Positions 26,278 to 40,939 of a stretch of 64,000 nucleotides of DNA are shown here, piece after piece. The stretch's first letter is position 1. Each line of letters starts with the position of its first letter. Both the position numbers and the translations under genes were made by a program. The notes beneath the pieces are model-generated. The model was not told the DNA's origin, did not search any database, and was given only the letters and a program-made list of their open reading frames with translations. The DNA comes from Beaufortia kweichowensis (lineage: Eukaryota > Chordata > Actinopteri > Cypriniformes > Gastromyzontidae), in NCBI GenBank assembly GCA_019155185.1, contig CM032804.1, forward strand, positions 4,002,492 to 4,066,491, in the 5' to 3' direction.

Positions 26278-29200
26278 GTAAGTACATCTGCTTCTTTACC
26301 TCACAGCTGATCCACAACAGGTCGAATCTATGCCGCTTGAATGTGTTGAGGACTGGAAAGCGCCCGCCACTCTGTCAACCCAATAGCAGCAGATGCATGA
26401 TGCTCACTCCAGAGAAGCAGCTGTGAGATCCTATGGCTATTCATCAGTAAATCTCTTCGCCTGCTTGATTCGACTCCTACTGAGAACAGGGGAAGTAGTT
26501 ACACAAGGCCTTTTCTGGCATGTCCGGTGGGCTGCAGAAGCACTTGCGTCTATAGTGATCATTTAACATGCTGAGATAGTAATTACCAGAGGCTAAGAGG
26601 CTGACTAACACACACTACAAGCGCGCACACACACATACACCACTCTTTCTCTCTTTCTCTTTACCACACTCATGCTGTTTTTATGCAAATAATACAAACA
26701 AGCAGAAAAATAAGAACTATCTAATTATCACCTTTAACATATTCATAGTTTCACTAATGGATGCTGATTGGCCAGCGTTCCAGTTGTGCAAAAATAAAGT
26801 AAAAACAATAATATAGTACCAGAAATGATATTCGTGCCATGTCACTGCACTGCACATACAGTACAGCAGATAGCAGTTAATTTGATGCATTACAAGATTG
26901 TTATGTGTGTTCTAGTGGAGGAATAGCACGTAATGTGTTATCTTTTATGTAGTAAGCTACTTTAATAAAAGCAATAATGCATTTGCGACTATCATATATT
27001 GTAAATAATCCCATCATGTGTCATGAAAAGCCTATATTTACAAACTCATCTTGGTAACCTTGCCTAAATATAAAACCTCTCCAGTCATTGAATGTAAATG
27101 TGCAGTTCCTGTTTGGATTAAACTCAATGCCATTAATTGTTCCAAAATACATTTCACATTTAAAACAATCACTGTGAGGTTTAATCCGTAAACAATGATT
27201 TCAATGAAATATCACAGGAAGCGAGGAAGTCTAATTCAATAACTTCAGCCCACAGACGCCGATGCTTTACTAACATTGTCTCGTGGCATGTCACAGTGTT
27301 GCCATGGTGCTGACGGATTCACGAGCTCTTTCCAGTTGTCTTCCGGATGTTTAGATCAACATGCTCGTGGTTGAGTCAAACAGTCATACGCTTTATTTAA
27401 AACCCTCCTATTGAAAGTAAGAGCAGCAGTTGTAGAAGATGTTGTTTGCTCTTTTTATAGCTCTGTCTCATGTGTTTTATGTAAGTGCTGCTCAAGTGCT
27501 GTATAAAAATTCAAGCTTTTATTTTAGCACATTGTAATGCGGCGGTCTGACAGCTGTTGCTTTGGACAAGGAGATTGTAGAGTAACGGGATGCATGCTTG
27601 ACTTTTTTCATTTGTCTCTGCTCGTTGTCTGAAATGGAAAAGACCATTTCCATGGACAGAAAACAAATTGAGCACTTAAGGGATAGCTGTCTGAGCATAA
27701 GTGAAAACTGTAGTGCACACCCATGTTTTCCTGTGAAAACACTTGAGAGTGGATGGGAAATGTATGTTAACAGGCCGCTTGAGTGATTGAGCGCTGTGTT
27801 GCGAGTGCAGCGGACCAGAGCCGGCGACAGGCAGGTGGTGCTTCTTTTAAGGAGCTGTGTCTCTTAACGCAGGAATGAAATAACATTATGAGAAAAGGGC
27901 CGTCTGCTGGGAGCTGAGGCGTCTCGCTGAACGCTCACATCTCAAAGCTCTGCGGCCTGAAACCCATTAAAGTGTTTACCTGAGAATTGCTGACTGGTGC
28001 CACACTGGGACCTGAGGTTGGATTGGCCTTGCTGTTTAGGGCAAGGTTAGATAGATGAGAAACGGTGGAGAAAAGCTGAACTATGCCATTCATAAACGCA
28101 ACGGTTTAGAGAAGGGATGCAGACATTTACAATTAGAAACTAAAATGCATGTGCTCCTATTAAACAGTGGTGCTCAAATGGATGATGCGGGTTTGTTTTC
28201 TTTATTGCTGTAGATTTTAACATACACTAATATAGATTTTGTTCCTTTAGATGACATGATTTCGCCCAATAATCTCAAAATGTCCTCCAATTGGATGGAT
28301 TCATAGTTTTTCCCCAATAACCAACTTTGAAGTTTTTGAAACTTAAGCTTCCATATTGAGCATACAAGCATAAATTGGGTGATGTATCCCATTCATCTTA
28401 TTATGAATACTATTCATACAGTCTCTGCCAACAATTTCCTGTCTACTTTATCTGTCTAACAAAGAGCTACAAAAGAGATTACCTCTGTTCCACAACACAC
28501 AGACTTAAAATTACACTTGACATTCATATTCACAAAACAGAAGATTGGCTTAAATGAATGAATCATTAAAATGCAATTTGTACTGTAGTCCTAGTCTGGC
28601 AAGTCGTGAAACACATAAAGGCTCGAGAGATTTAATACTGCCCGACCGCTACATCTTTGCATTACCATACAGATCAAACAACCACAATGTCTGAAATTTT
28701 GGACCCAAAACGCCATGCCACACTGCTGACATTTACTGACTGAGAGTATGAGGGGTGAGGAGTGTTTTTATTTTGAACAGGTGACAGCAATGATATATAA
28801 TTACTTCACCCTGAGACGCAGTGTTTGTACAGCACAGTTTTACTCATGAGAATCTGCTTAAATTCACAATCCACTGGGCAAAGAAACTAACTCTAATTCA
28901 TTACTATGCCAGTAAACCTAATCAATTTTCTGTTTAAACATCGGAGGAGCTTAGCGGTTGTTTTTAGAGAGCTTAAAGGACTAAGCAACTGTTAGAGGTG
29001 ATGGCAACATTAAAATCAATTGAGGTTTGCAAAATGAGCTAAAGAGTTGTGCACATGAATCTATATGAGGAGATATGCGCATTACAGAAATACAGTAGAT
29101 TACATTGTGCCGAGAGTGTATATTCCTGTCAAAAGTCCTTGAGACTCAGTGGTGATTTAGTTACGCAGACAGCTTTACCTGGTTTTGCTGCATGGCTTGT

Positions 29201-29519
29201 TTCCATGGAGATGGTAAAAGATTTTGCTGACCATTGTTTTTCTGCTTCATGAAAAATACAGCTAAAATAAAAAAGTGGCAAAATAACCCATCATATGTGG
29301 ATGACATGGATGAGCGTCCAATGAGCTATTTACTGATTGTGCTTTTTGCACGATGAGAAATAATGACCTGCTCAAATGTGCATCCACATATTAATCTTAA
29401 TATGACAAGACAGTTGTATTGTCTTATTATTTCACAAACTTAATTATCTAAATATTTGCGAAAACTGCTGTTATAGGAAGGCAGTGAGGAAAGAAACAGA
29501 GAGTTCAGCTCTGGTTAGT

Positions 29520-29890
29520 TGGTTTAGGCTTGTTCAACCTAGCAAAATATGTTTTAAGAACGTTTTGCTAACATTCCAATTAAGTTTTTTCTGAACGCTT
29601 TAAACATTACACTAACCATATACATTTTTTTATATGGTTTTAAGAAACATTTTGACATAATGACATATAATGTTGATAAAGTGCTTTTTTAACGTTACCA
29701 CAAACACATTTTTGATAACTTTGGGAGAACTTTTAAAGTAAGTTTTGGGAATGTTCCTTTTTAGCTGGGTGTTTGGTCTTAGTTGGTCTAGATGGTCAGT
29801 CAGCTGTACTATCAGACAGATGTCCCACCATCTGTGGTTGTTGATAACACTTTGGACCACCATCCAACCAGTTACCATATCACAAAAAAC
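29520..29890. repeat. Degenerate repeat with AACGTT and TTGGTC words
   Basis: GAACGTTTTGCTAACATTCC, AACGTTACC and GGGAATGTTCC words are followed by GGTCTTAGTTGGTCTAGATG and a later inverted CCACCATCCAACCAGTTACC. This resembles decayed teleost dispersed repeats, but no family can be named. Confidence 0.35.
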
Positions 29891-32800
29891 ATTCACCACT
29901 TTGTTTTCTTTCAGTTATAAATGAAATTATGAACCTCTCCCTTATAATAATAGAATTAAAGGTTGCTGATAAATTGTGACCCAGTCTGTGATTTTTTTTG
30001 TGATTTGCTGTTTTCTAAATAAAATCATCTTGCATAATGTAAAGAACATTCTTTGAAAATATAAACTTGATATCTTTAAAATTGACTAAGTAATGCCATG
30101 TCAAATCATAGTGAAATGAATAGGTGAAATCAAATTTTGATGCTCGTTACCTCAGAATTAGATTTTTAGACTTTAGCCTGGTTTTCACAGACAGGGTCAC
30201 AATTATGCTGCCCACCCGTGTTTAACTGCTCCAGCACATAACCTAATCTCCAATCTCCCACTATTACACAGTGCTGCTGAATGGTGACCGTGTCAGGACG
30301 GGTACAAGAACGCTGCTACGGGAACAGAAATTACAGTTATTGATTTTAATGAATTTGGCCAGTACAGGTAAAGCCCCGGCAGGCAGATCAATTATCACTT
30401 ATTAAACACAGAGAACCCCTACACCCCCCCATCCAGAATAATTATCAGTTTCTTTCTTGCCAATTGCCTCGCTGACAGGTACTGTAGGTGGAAATCAGTG
30501 GCATCCGAGGAACGCTGCGATGACTGGCAAGCAACAGTGCGGACGCACAGGCTCCAAGTTAACACTTTATAATTAGCAAAAAAATGTACACCGTCAAAAA
30601 CAAGCAAAACATATAAATAATCCCCGATTGGAGCGGCGACTCGAAGGGTGCCAGGAGCTTACGCTGCTAAAGCAACTGTTGAGAGGATATAAGAGCTGAG
30701 AAAGGCTGGGTTTTCATCGGGCTCAAATCGTGTCACAACAGGGGGTGGATTGCTTTAGACCTTCAGACATCCCATCAGTCAAATACTCCTGCATGAGCAG
30801 GAACGGCCGTAGATGATTGTAGTTGACCTGTTACCCACTTAATGTTAAATAGGTCATTCAATTAAGCATTTTTTTTTAAATAAAAGACTTTGTTTTCCTA
30901 TGAAAACCTATTGTAAGTTTAGCACTTCCTCAGTTGTGCAAAAACAATCTTTTAAAACCAAACAGGTGTTAGAACGAGTTTTTACTGCTCAATTTCAAAA
31001 AACAATTTTGTTGAGCAGTAAAAACACTTTCTGAAAGCCTATTCTGTGTACCGAAACTTGTAAAAGAAGTAAAAGCAGCATATGGGTGCTATTATGATTC
31101 TGTCTGATATATTACGTCTTTGAATGGCTCAATTTTAGAGTAGATTGTTTTGTAGTCCTGTTATGATGTAATGCAGGCTTCATAAAAGGCTGTTAGTGAG
31201 GGATGGGACAGTTAAAAGACTATATTTGACCAAACAGCAAACCCACAACACAAGAAAGTGTGTGTAAAAATGTTTTTTTATTCACATGCGGGGAGGGGCT
31301 TTTCTTAAAGAAGAATCAAGTCCATTCAGGAATGGCAGAACTCCTAAAGTGGTGGGGCAAAATTTGATATTTTAAAATTTAACCCTAGTATTGTTGGAAG
31401 CAAAAACTGAGGGTTCTTTAATGTTTAATTCTACTAATTTTAAATATATGGGCTTGTTCTACATTCATTGAAGTTAATAGTGATAGCTCAATTTGTTTCT
31501 TATTGATCCTACATGCATACCTGTCTGTTTCCAGGAAACTCTTCACTATCAAGCCTTTTTCACTATTGAGTGTCAAAGTGTGGTTAATGTTTTTTAATGG
31601 AGTCAGAACTGTCAGTTATTAAGTGTGTTTGACTTCGTTCTGTCAAAAAGATCAGAGATTTGAGAGTGACTCTTTCCAATGGAAGTTTGATGTTATACGC
31701 TGATTGGTCTGCACCTGAAGTGCCAGGACACCATTTCAATAGTTTAAAAAGTGCAAGGTCAAACGGCAGCTCGACCCTGTTGCTTCGGCAGCAGTTCAAT
31801 TTTAAGGGTCAAAAAGGTGAAAAATGTACACGAAAAGCTAAACTAACAATGTGAATAACCTGAAGTGAACCTCCAGGAAAATATATTTCTGGTTTATAGT
31901 TTTTGGTAATCAGTTTTCAATGTCTGTGGCTCCTGCTGTTTCTTGTTTAGAGAAAAACATGAAAAAGATTGTGTCTAATTACCTATTGAAGTGCTTAGCG
32001 GTTGTAGATATAATTTTTGAAATGTGGATTATTAGTCAGTGCATGTCCCTGTAAAATTATTAATTGTGGTAGCGTAACAACACCCTTGAAAAGCTGCTAT
32101 TGTTATGCAAGTGTACAATCTTGCATGTCATAAACAACATATAATCATCCTTGGTTAGACTGACAGAAGGACATTCAGCATCTAAATCAATGAACACTTT
32201 TTCTGTAAATAAGACAGCATTGTCAGAAACCGTTTTCAAAGAACAGTTTCTGAAAGCCTAAATTTAAGCTAACCCAAAACAATTCAACAAACAAATTCCC
32301 ATTCCCATTCCAAACCCAAGTAGTACTGTACATGATCAACCAATCAGATGTTTTGTGATATGGAAAAGGAATATTGTTAAACTAAGAGTTAATGTGATTT
32401 ATGGTTAGTTACTCTATAATTTTTTGACAGGAATGTTGTTTCAGGAACAACAAAATATAACCAGATTCTGCTTGGCAACAGTGACCAGCCCACAAACCTC
32501 TTTTTTGTTACGGTTGGATTTTTATTCAAGCATTTCGCGTGGTGAAACGGTGTCAATGTGCTGTGCCTTCGGCAGAACTACACACCGTCTCTTCTGCGTT
32601 CTAGATGGCTGACAGGTGACCGTGTGGCACAGAGGTGCTACTTCCTGTCATTTCTCTGTGGCACAAACCTCCCACCGCAACCCGAGCACTTACGGTAGCG
32701 TGGCCTCTTTTTACCACAGACGGTCGAGCAGGGAAAAGCATTTCTCTCTCGCTTAAAAACCATGTCATTGAGTGGTTGACAGCACACCTCCTCTCAGTCA

Positions 32801-35800
32801 AAACGTAAAGCCCAGTGGTGATGTTCACTCTTGAAGTGGGTCAGTCCAATCTGGATTTCATGGCATCGCTGTTAGAAATGGGTCCACTTTTTTTGGTCTA
32901 CATTCTTCAGTGGCAGAAGTGAGTCTCGAGGGGTTTATCTTCCAGAGTTTCTGGACCGAGTGTTGCTAGTAAAGATAAATCAGGTTATTAATATGTCTGG
33001 TCATTTTCATCAGATCAGATCCCTATCTGTTTAGAGGATCAGTTTAAACTTTTATTTTTTCATGTGGGATGAGGAAAATATTATTTTACATCATGATACT
33101 GTAATATTCTAACATCAATAGAGAATTTTTTTCAAAAATAATTCACAATAATATTTTTGAAGCCGATGACTATACAAAGGACCAAAGTACAATGCTAATT
33201 AAACATAAACAAATGAGCAAAAATTACAATATTTATTACAGGTTATAATTATTTAACATTACATTAAACAGAACTGACCCAGATATTGGTATAAAATCAT
33301 TTCAACAAGTCCCTGTTCATTTCCACCTCTAGCAGCATGTGGTTAGTGTTCGACTGCTTGGTCAAACCAATACATTGAGTGCACGGTTGCCCGCTGTGAA
33401 TGCAAAGTACAAGTACTAAATGGATTTGCAATTACATAGTAAGGCCTCATTATTGCTTCCACTGCTTGTCCTACAAATATAACACACTTTAGACTTTTGA
33501 TTCATACTTTTAGGTTATGTATTCTTTACTCAATAAGGCATTTTTGAATGCAGTTATGATTGTAGCAAACTCTATATCTACATTGTTTATATAAATATTT
33601 TTTTTACTTTTTATATAACATTTTATACAACATACAAATATTACTTTATAATTTCATATTAATATTACCATGCAATAGTACTGATTATTCAGTCATAGTC
33701 CCATGTTACTTTACTGTACGTCACTGTGGTGTGGCTCACTGAAATATATTCATTTATATAATTCTGGTCTATCTGTCTCTTAAGGCCGTCTAGCTACATT
33801 GTAAAGCTTTTTGCGGGAGAAAAGCAAATGGTAGTGTTGAGTAATAACTATAGGAATATTTGAGGGTGTGTAATAGGCAAAGCTGTGCTGATCTCTGTCC
33901 ATTAATATTAATTGAATTTGAGGATGAGGTACTAAATATTTATGGATAATAACCACACGAGGCAATACCGTACTAATGATGTGGCTCACGGAGAATTCAT
34001 CAAAAATGCTGATTAAAACCTGTTGATAATCAAATTCTTTTATAATATTCCTTATCCTTAAATATTGCTTGTTTTTAATGAATTTGGGCTGTGTACATTG
34101 CCATTAGCACAACTTAAAAATATAAAATCCCAGAATCAAAATAAAACCTAATTTTATAAGATTAAAGAAATAAAGTACTATTTTAAGCCACCAAATAATA
34201 AATAATTTTATAATATTTTGATTTCGAAAAGCCAAGGAAATTGCATTTTTAAAGACAAGAAATGAGCCTGTAATAACTATATATATTCTTAAATTATATT
34301 TCATTGGCTAGATTTAGATTTTTGAGACCATAGTGATGCCTGATTTGTGAGTGAATATTATATATTATAATATTCCAAAATCAGCCTGCAGGATTGTGAG
34401 TCACAATAATAATCATAAATGACTGGAGAAATTATAAAACAATCATTGAAATTCATTGATCAGAAACCTGTGCAAGAGCAACTCAGGTTCAGCGAGTGCT
34501 AGAAGATTAAACTTGTATGCTATGGGCTGACACAAGGCAAGATTGCTGGCAGTTGCAGGAGACATGCCAAGAGTCCAGTTCATATACCAGCACACTTCAT
34601 TATTTAATCTGTTTGCTGGGTATTTTTTTTCTATGAGCAATTTTTATTCTTGGCAAGAAAAAACAGACCTAGCTTTGTGATGAAAGATCAGGACTGTTAA
34701 CAAAAAAGTGCCCATTTGAACCCTGCATGATTTCACTATTATATTCTCAAGAAAGCAACTTGCCTTAAGGTTACTTCAGTTGAACTGCTTGAAGCGCTTG
34801 AAGGTTGTTAAGGGTAGGGTTTGCTAAAAGTTAGGGTTAAGACCTTATCACCTTTCTTTACTGGACATAAGGAAGAGATCATTGCTTTAGTAGAGAATAC
34901 TGGTGTACTGGCCACTGACATATGCAACATACACAATTCCTGAAGAAAAAGATGAACTTACAGACGTAGATTTCTAAATTTAGGATAGCTACCCACGTTT
35001 GGAGTTTGTGTCATGAGTCATGTAAGCACACATCATGGAGAAATCAAGATAAGTCAGAGCTTTTCTTCTCCGCAGGCAGTCTGATGTTCAATCACATCCT
35101 TCACAAATAACAAACAAGGAATCGAGATGGCATTCATGCATGACAAATAATGTCACAGTACACTAAGAAAAACTAAAAGTGCTAGAAAAAAAAGATTTCA
35201 TTATGATTTAACGGCGTGGAAGTGTGAATTACATTACCACTATTCATCATCTTGTTTCTTTTTACAAGCATTTATTTTTTAAAGCAGCTAAGATAGTTTG
35301 TGCTCCATAAATCTTGCAACAGGGTTTCTGTGCGGGAAACTAAGACAATGTGGATTTATTTTAAGGCAGGAATTTGACAGTTACCCCATCATCTGTGACA
35401 GGGAAAGCCGAAGGTCATGACATACCTAAAATTAGAGGAACCACAGACAGCCAACAGCGATCCTTTCCATGCACAGGTAATAGACTTTACCTGTGCCGTG
35501 AACAAAGCTATCTTCATATACTCTGCTGTAGTCACAAAATCCTTTATGAAATGTAGACTCTATTAATTAATCTATTTTAGAAGAACACTGGGAAATTCCA
35601 GTTTGGACTGGATAGGTATCTTTGTGTGAGAATGTCTGTGCCCTTCCCATGGCACTATTGTGTTTAGATCCCAAAATACCCTATTGCATCTTTAATGAGG
35701 CTCTGGAAAGTATCTGTATCGGACTCTTTGAGCTGGGCTTTTGTCATGACAGCCTTTGTGTCCTTGCTTTAATGCTTTGACAAATTTGCTTTTGTTGATA

Positions 35801-37454
35801 AAGTAACATAGCGGGCAAATTTAGGAATCTAAAAGAAAAGACCACCTTTGACCACACCAGTCCACCTAATATTTTATCATTATGCTTGCTGTGCTCTAGG
35901 ACTGAAATTGTGAAGAGAGAATGAACAAAAAATCTCACTACAGCAGTGATGAAATGTCTAATATGTCAGCTATGTCTTCCTCATGCTGTGCACCTTTTGG
36001 TTATCAGACACAACAGATCATTTCATGGCCCTTTCTGAAGTAATTAGCTCGGCACTGATATGTGTTTTTGACCAGTGGGAAATAAGGCTGTAATTAGCCC
36101 AATTTCTGTATTCATTATCTCTTTTTATCACTGAGATGCAGCATTAAGTAGGCTCTTTAAAACTAAAACTTGACACCACAAATACTTGAGTTTGGTGTTT
36201 TAAAAAACTTCTTTTGATGTTTTTTGGTCTCCCTGCACAGGAACTCTCCACAGGCCAAATTAAAGAGAGGAATTAAAGTTTTCTAAAAAGTAGCACAAAC
36301 AGATCCGTGAATGTCCACATAAATCTGAGTTTTGCTGTCCATTATAATACAGAATAACGTAAAATCTAAAGGTTTCTTTGGTAAGTGCATTGTTAATTGC
36401 ACAGGTACAGTGTATTGATTATGGTTTTCCTCATTAAAATCAGCTGTAGTCTGACTAACATACAGCATTTTAATATTTATATCCTTGGCATGTATTGACC
36501 AAAATGTCTCATTGATTTTTTTCAAAATTGACCTCAGTCATGTTTATTAGCCGTCTAAGAAAATGTTTCTGAATTACAGTCCAGGATGAAATCAAACTGC
36601 ATGTAATATAACGAAAACTGGCATATTCATTAAGTTGCTCTCTTCATAAGTTGGCTAAATTCCAATCAGACAATTTGGCAGCAAAATGATGAGATCCCAA
36701 ACTAGGGTGACATCTCACGCACAGCTGACATCTCTCACATAAATGCCTCTCTCTTTCTGGACCCCTGACAAATTATAGCAATTTCTGTCAGTCCACCATT
36801 TAGTTTGTCATTTCAATCTATTTTGAGCCAAACACAAGCAGCTTCATCTGCTGTTGACCCCCTGACCAGCTTTTTGCTTCAAGGAGGCCTATAATCTTTT
36901 AGCATTTACAATTATGTCAATGGATGTTGCTTGGTTGCTACATACAGTTTAGACACTTGATTCGGAAGGTGTATTTTTTGGCCAATTTTCTCTCCACAAG
37001 TGTAGCTAATTATTGTCCATAATGGATTTATAAATAAAGTTGGACGGTGTATGTTCGTGAATTTAGGGATTTATAACATTTAACATTTAAGCATTTAACA
37101 GTTTATTTAAATAAATATCAAAAATCTAAAAAATGGGCGTTATCTGACAACCACATAAACACTGTACAGGTGGTATTGTGACTGTTTGTTGACTGTAAGT
37201 CATTCCATTTAAATGCTGTTACAAGTAGCATTTTAATGTGTTTGTACTTTAGAGACGGTCCCTAAATTTACGACTGGAAGTGACAAGCTCTTTGAGCTTG
37301 AGCGAATGCCTGATCCAAATAAAATCAAATTTGTTCATAAATGCAATTTTTGCTAAATATGCTTTTGCTGTCTCCAAACAAAACAATATGGTCTATCGAG
37401 TAAACAAGAATACAATTTTCGTTATGTCGCAATCATAAGATTATAGTATATAAT

Positions 37455-37545
37455 ATTAAGTCGAGATCACAAGAAAACAACTTTGTTATCTCAAGATCAC
37501 AAAAAAATTAAGTCGAGATCACGAGAAAACAATACAAGAAAAAAT
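37455..37545. repeat. Short tandem repeat of TCGAGATCAC units
   Basis: TAAGTCGAGATCACAAGAAA recurs 52 bases later as TAAGTCGAGATCACGAGAAA (TCGAGATC at 37461 and 37513). A variant half-unit TCTCAAGATCACAA lies between. Located in intron 2. Confidence 0.6.
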
Positions 37546-39419
37546 AACAATGGATGGCTGCTTACGGCTTCCGTAAATTACAGTGAACATGACCTGCAAA
37601 ACCCCACTGTATCTCTTGATTCATTATCTTGGCTTATTACCATCTCAAAATCCAAAAACCACACAGTTCAACAGATGATTTGTGAATATATAAGGTTTTA
37701 CAGTCATTGTGTGGAATAATTTCCCTTCTCAAAAGATCTACTTTTTACAATATTGAGGAGCATAAAATAAAAACCCAACACTGTCCTTATGGCTTCCTAA
37801 ATCAAGCCCACTCATTACTAGATTGGAGGTTGCATGGCAACACTACAAAGAAGGCAAACGATATTGAAAGTTCTCTACAGATGAAAAATCAGAGGCTAGT
37901 TATTCCCCAAATCCATGTAATTTCTTCTGGAGTATGTGATTGTACTGTACCAGAAGTCAGCCAATCCAATTATAGGAAAGATGGGATGTTGTGGGGCAGA
38001 AATAATAGCGATCATATCCTTTCCACCTCCCTGGCCTTTTCTCAAGCTACGGATAAAGGAAATTATTCATTCATCACAGTGAATATGTAATGCATGTAAA
38101 AGTAACTGTATCCAGGTTGTTTGCATGGGGTGCATACTGGATAATTTAATCAATGCTGGACAGTTTGGGAATAGCACATACAGTACGTGCCGTATACTGT
38201 ATCTGCATTGTAAAAGGCACAAGGTCTTAAATTGAGAAATAAATCCCAAGGCAAAAACACAGATTAATGGTAAATAAGGCCTGTGTCTGGTATAATCCCA
38301 CAAGTGTCTCTCCACATCAATACCAATAAACAGGAGGTAGCATCATACTCGCTTTGAATAATGATCATGTCAGAAAGAAGATTCGTCACTGTCAGCGGAT
38401 ATGAAAAATATCCTGCCATCCATTACCTGCCACCAAACCCACAGCTGCTGTTTCACAGCTAACCCATGCAGATTGGCTCCACAATCGAGTTAGAAACTTG
38501 GGATGGAGGCCACAGAAACAGACGTTTGGAAGTCGGTTGCCTAGCTGAGGCTGCGGTAGGTTAAACTCGACATATGAAAGATGGATGCTGAAAACACTCA
38601 ATAATCATTCACTCACCCCAGGACAGACATTTCATTTGCGTGAAGGGACATGTTAACCAACCTTTATTACAGTTCCGCAGCATAATGACTTGTTTTCATC
38701 TTCTCTTTTGATTATAGAAGTGGAAATAATCTGACGGCCTAAGAGATTACAGATCACAGCATAATTAATTTCCTCACATTTAATTAGACACTCTGCACAC
38801 CTGGTTTATAAACACGTTAACTGATGCATTTCTGGGAACTTTGTTTGGAATTATGCACTGAAGTGTCAAATGATTCAACAGTGATGATGATTATTTCCTC
38901 AATGGTGGAATGATTTTCTTTATGAGCAAAACCTCTAAATGATGTTGATAACTAATCATATAAATTAAAAGATGATTTGATTTGCATAACTGTTTGTATG
39001 AGAAATACTTTTTATAGTAAGTGAATAGATCTTGACCTTTAATAAAATATTATTAGCCAGCTATAGATCAGTTGAGATGACCATAAAAGATCTTAAAAAC
39101 ACATTGAGTGTATATGCTAAAAAACGCTATTATACTGTCTAATGCAGAACTAGAAATGAATTTAGATGATGAATCATCTACCAGTATAGTCCTACAGTAG
39201 TTGAGCATTGGACTTACTGTTAATTTAAACTAAGATTATTATATTTAGATGTTTATGAAACAGTAGGGTTTATATATACGTTGCACTTGGCATACAGTAC
39301 AAACGTGTTGGAGTCATGGTGCAGTAGTAAATATGCTTGCAACACATCAGAACACAATATCATATTTTAATCTTCTGTATCTTCTACCACACGACTGTCT
39401 CTCTTGATATTCCTGACCG

Positions 39420-39456
39420 AAAACATATATATATAATTTTAATATATATATGTTTT
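39420..39456. repeat. AT-rich hairpin
   Basis: A 15-nt arm AAAACATATATATAT (39420-39434) is exactly reverse-complementary to 39442-39456, with a 7-nt loop. It lies in intron 2 about 1.3 kb upstream of exon 3. Confidence 0.75.
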
Positions 39457-40597
39457 AATTGTAATATTTTTAAAAGATTTTACTTTTTATTTGTTTTTTT
39501 CCTTTTATTTATATAAATATAATATTTATTTTTGATAGATTAGTATTTGGTACATAAAAGCTTCAGTCAATCAATGTATGAAGTGTGTGGTTTGTTCTAA
39601 AGAGAAGAGCCCTTCACAGTAAGACCTGTGCTACAAACTGTACAATCTAATAGCTTATAGCCAACCAGTCAGAAAACACAAAGAGGAAAGACTCAAAGAG
39701 GTTTCCAAGACAACAACAGGTCAAGGGGAGTTCAACAACTAAAACAGACTAGAAAAAGATCAGGCAACACCAGCAACACAAAGCCCAGTTTCCATTGTAA
39801 ACAGATACTGTCTAATTCACAATGGAGTGAGTAGATGTCCTGAGCGTGTGATAGTATGCTAATATGGGTTATTGTTTGCAATTCCTCTGTAATGTTGGAC
39901 TTTACTTTCTGTGTCTCATGTGACTCATCAGAACGCTTAGAAATAATCCTCCCAAACATCTGGTTGGCCCCTCATGCCAGGCGGCACAGGGCCAGTCCAT
40001 TTGCCATGCGTATGTGCCCCCTTCAGTTGTCCAGCTGTCTGCCGATAGTCTAGTGCAATCTCTAGAAAAACGTTTACGATTTACACCATCTGCGACCCTT
40101 ACGATGACAGTCTTTGCTGTAATCAACTCAAAATATGAACAAAACATGATGAATGAATGCATAACATAACAATGAATGTTCCATTGTGACTGTGTTTAAA
40201 TCAAAGATACCGAATGTTATCCCAGGAGGAGCTAACCATTGCTTTTGGCATTAACATGTTTTGACATTAGCAGTTCAAAAGGATTCGATTAGTAGCATAG
40301 GAGAGCCTGGCAGGAGCTCCAGAAATCCATGGCTAATGATCTGCTTTCTGGGGTGGCATAAAGTGAATCACCAAAGAGAAAATCCAACAACAAAAAGTTG
40401 TGCTGATGGGTCGATGAAACAGACCTTAAGCAGTTAAAGATATTGTTAAATTGGAAGACTCTGATGAGAGAAATCACACATCCTATGAGTTTGAACAAAA
40501 GAGAACTCAGCGAGGAATTAGATGTGAGGGTGGAAATATGCTGAACGAAACACTAGACTAACACTTATGGGAAGAATAGAGGCAAAAATAGATACAT

Positions 40598-40728
40598 GAC
40601 TCCAAGCTCAATTGGTAAAGGACAAAGGTCACAGTTTCAATTCCTAGGGAACACAAATACTGATGAAAATGTATAGATCCGAGTCGCTTTGGATAAAAGC
40701 CTTTACCAGATGTGTTAATGCAAGTGGA
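40598..40728 (+). mobile_element. tRNA-derived SINE with L2-like tail, beside exon 3
   Basis: An A-box-like segment (AGCTCAATTGGTAAAG) near 40614 is followed by a B-box-like GGTCACAGTTTCAATTCC. Then come AGGGAACACAAATACTGATG and the tail GTCGCTTTGGATAAAAGC at about 40683-40700. This is the full architecture of a common cyprinid SINE. The copy is close to full length and lies only about 65 bp upstream of the shisa9 exon 3 acceptor. Confidence 0.8.
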
Positions 40729-40792
40729 AACATTTATCAGTTATGTATGACATCAAATCTGTTATCTGCTTCTCTCTTCGTCTTTGATTTAG

Positions 40793-40939
40793 AGGGCAAC
40801 CAGATGAACAGTGTTGGACCGGGTTCATCTGTGATGCAAACCATGACACAGTACCCCTCTCTCGGACAGATATCCCACCCGTATGAGACGTCACAGGCCG
40901 GGAAGGAGCTCAACAAGTATGCCTCGCTCAAGGCTGTGG
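40793..40939 (+). CDS. shisa9: shisa9 exon 3: mid cytoplasmic tail
   Basis: Encodes two bases of Gln211, residues 212-259 and one base of Ala260 (147 nt). The segment includes GNQMNS, YPSLGQISHPYE and KELNKYASLKAV, which are conserved through vertebrate Shisa9 tails. The acceptor is gatttag|AGGG with a good pyrimidine tract from about 40767 to 40790. The donor is G|gtaagg. The frame is open on both sides of the exon: upstream from an ATG at 40663, inside a SINE, and downstream to a stop at 40999-41001. Retained intron sequence would therefore add residues rather than stop at once. Mammalian CKAMP44 has a splice variant with an 18-residue insertion; I did not find an equivalent 54-nt exon near this junction. 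Confidence 0.93.

Larger units (their letters stand above)
26278..40792 (+). other. shisa9: shisa9 intron 2
   Basis: 14515 bp, the largest intron. Holds the repeats at 29520, 37455, 39420 and the SINE at 40598. No additional exon is recognised. GC-richer stretches at 27780-27960 and 30300-30660 have no repeat similarity within the window and are candidates for conserved regulatory DNA. Confidence 0.85.
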
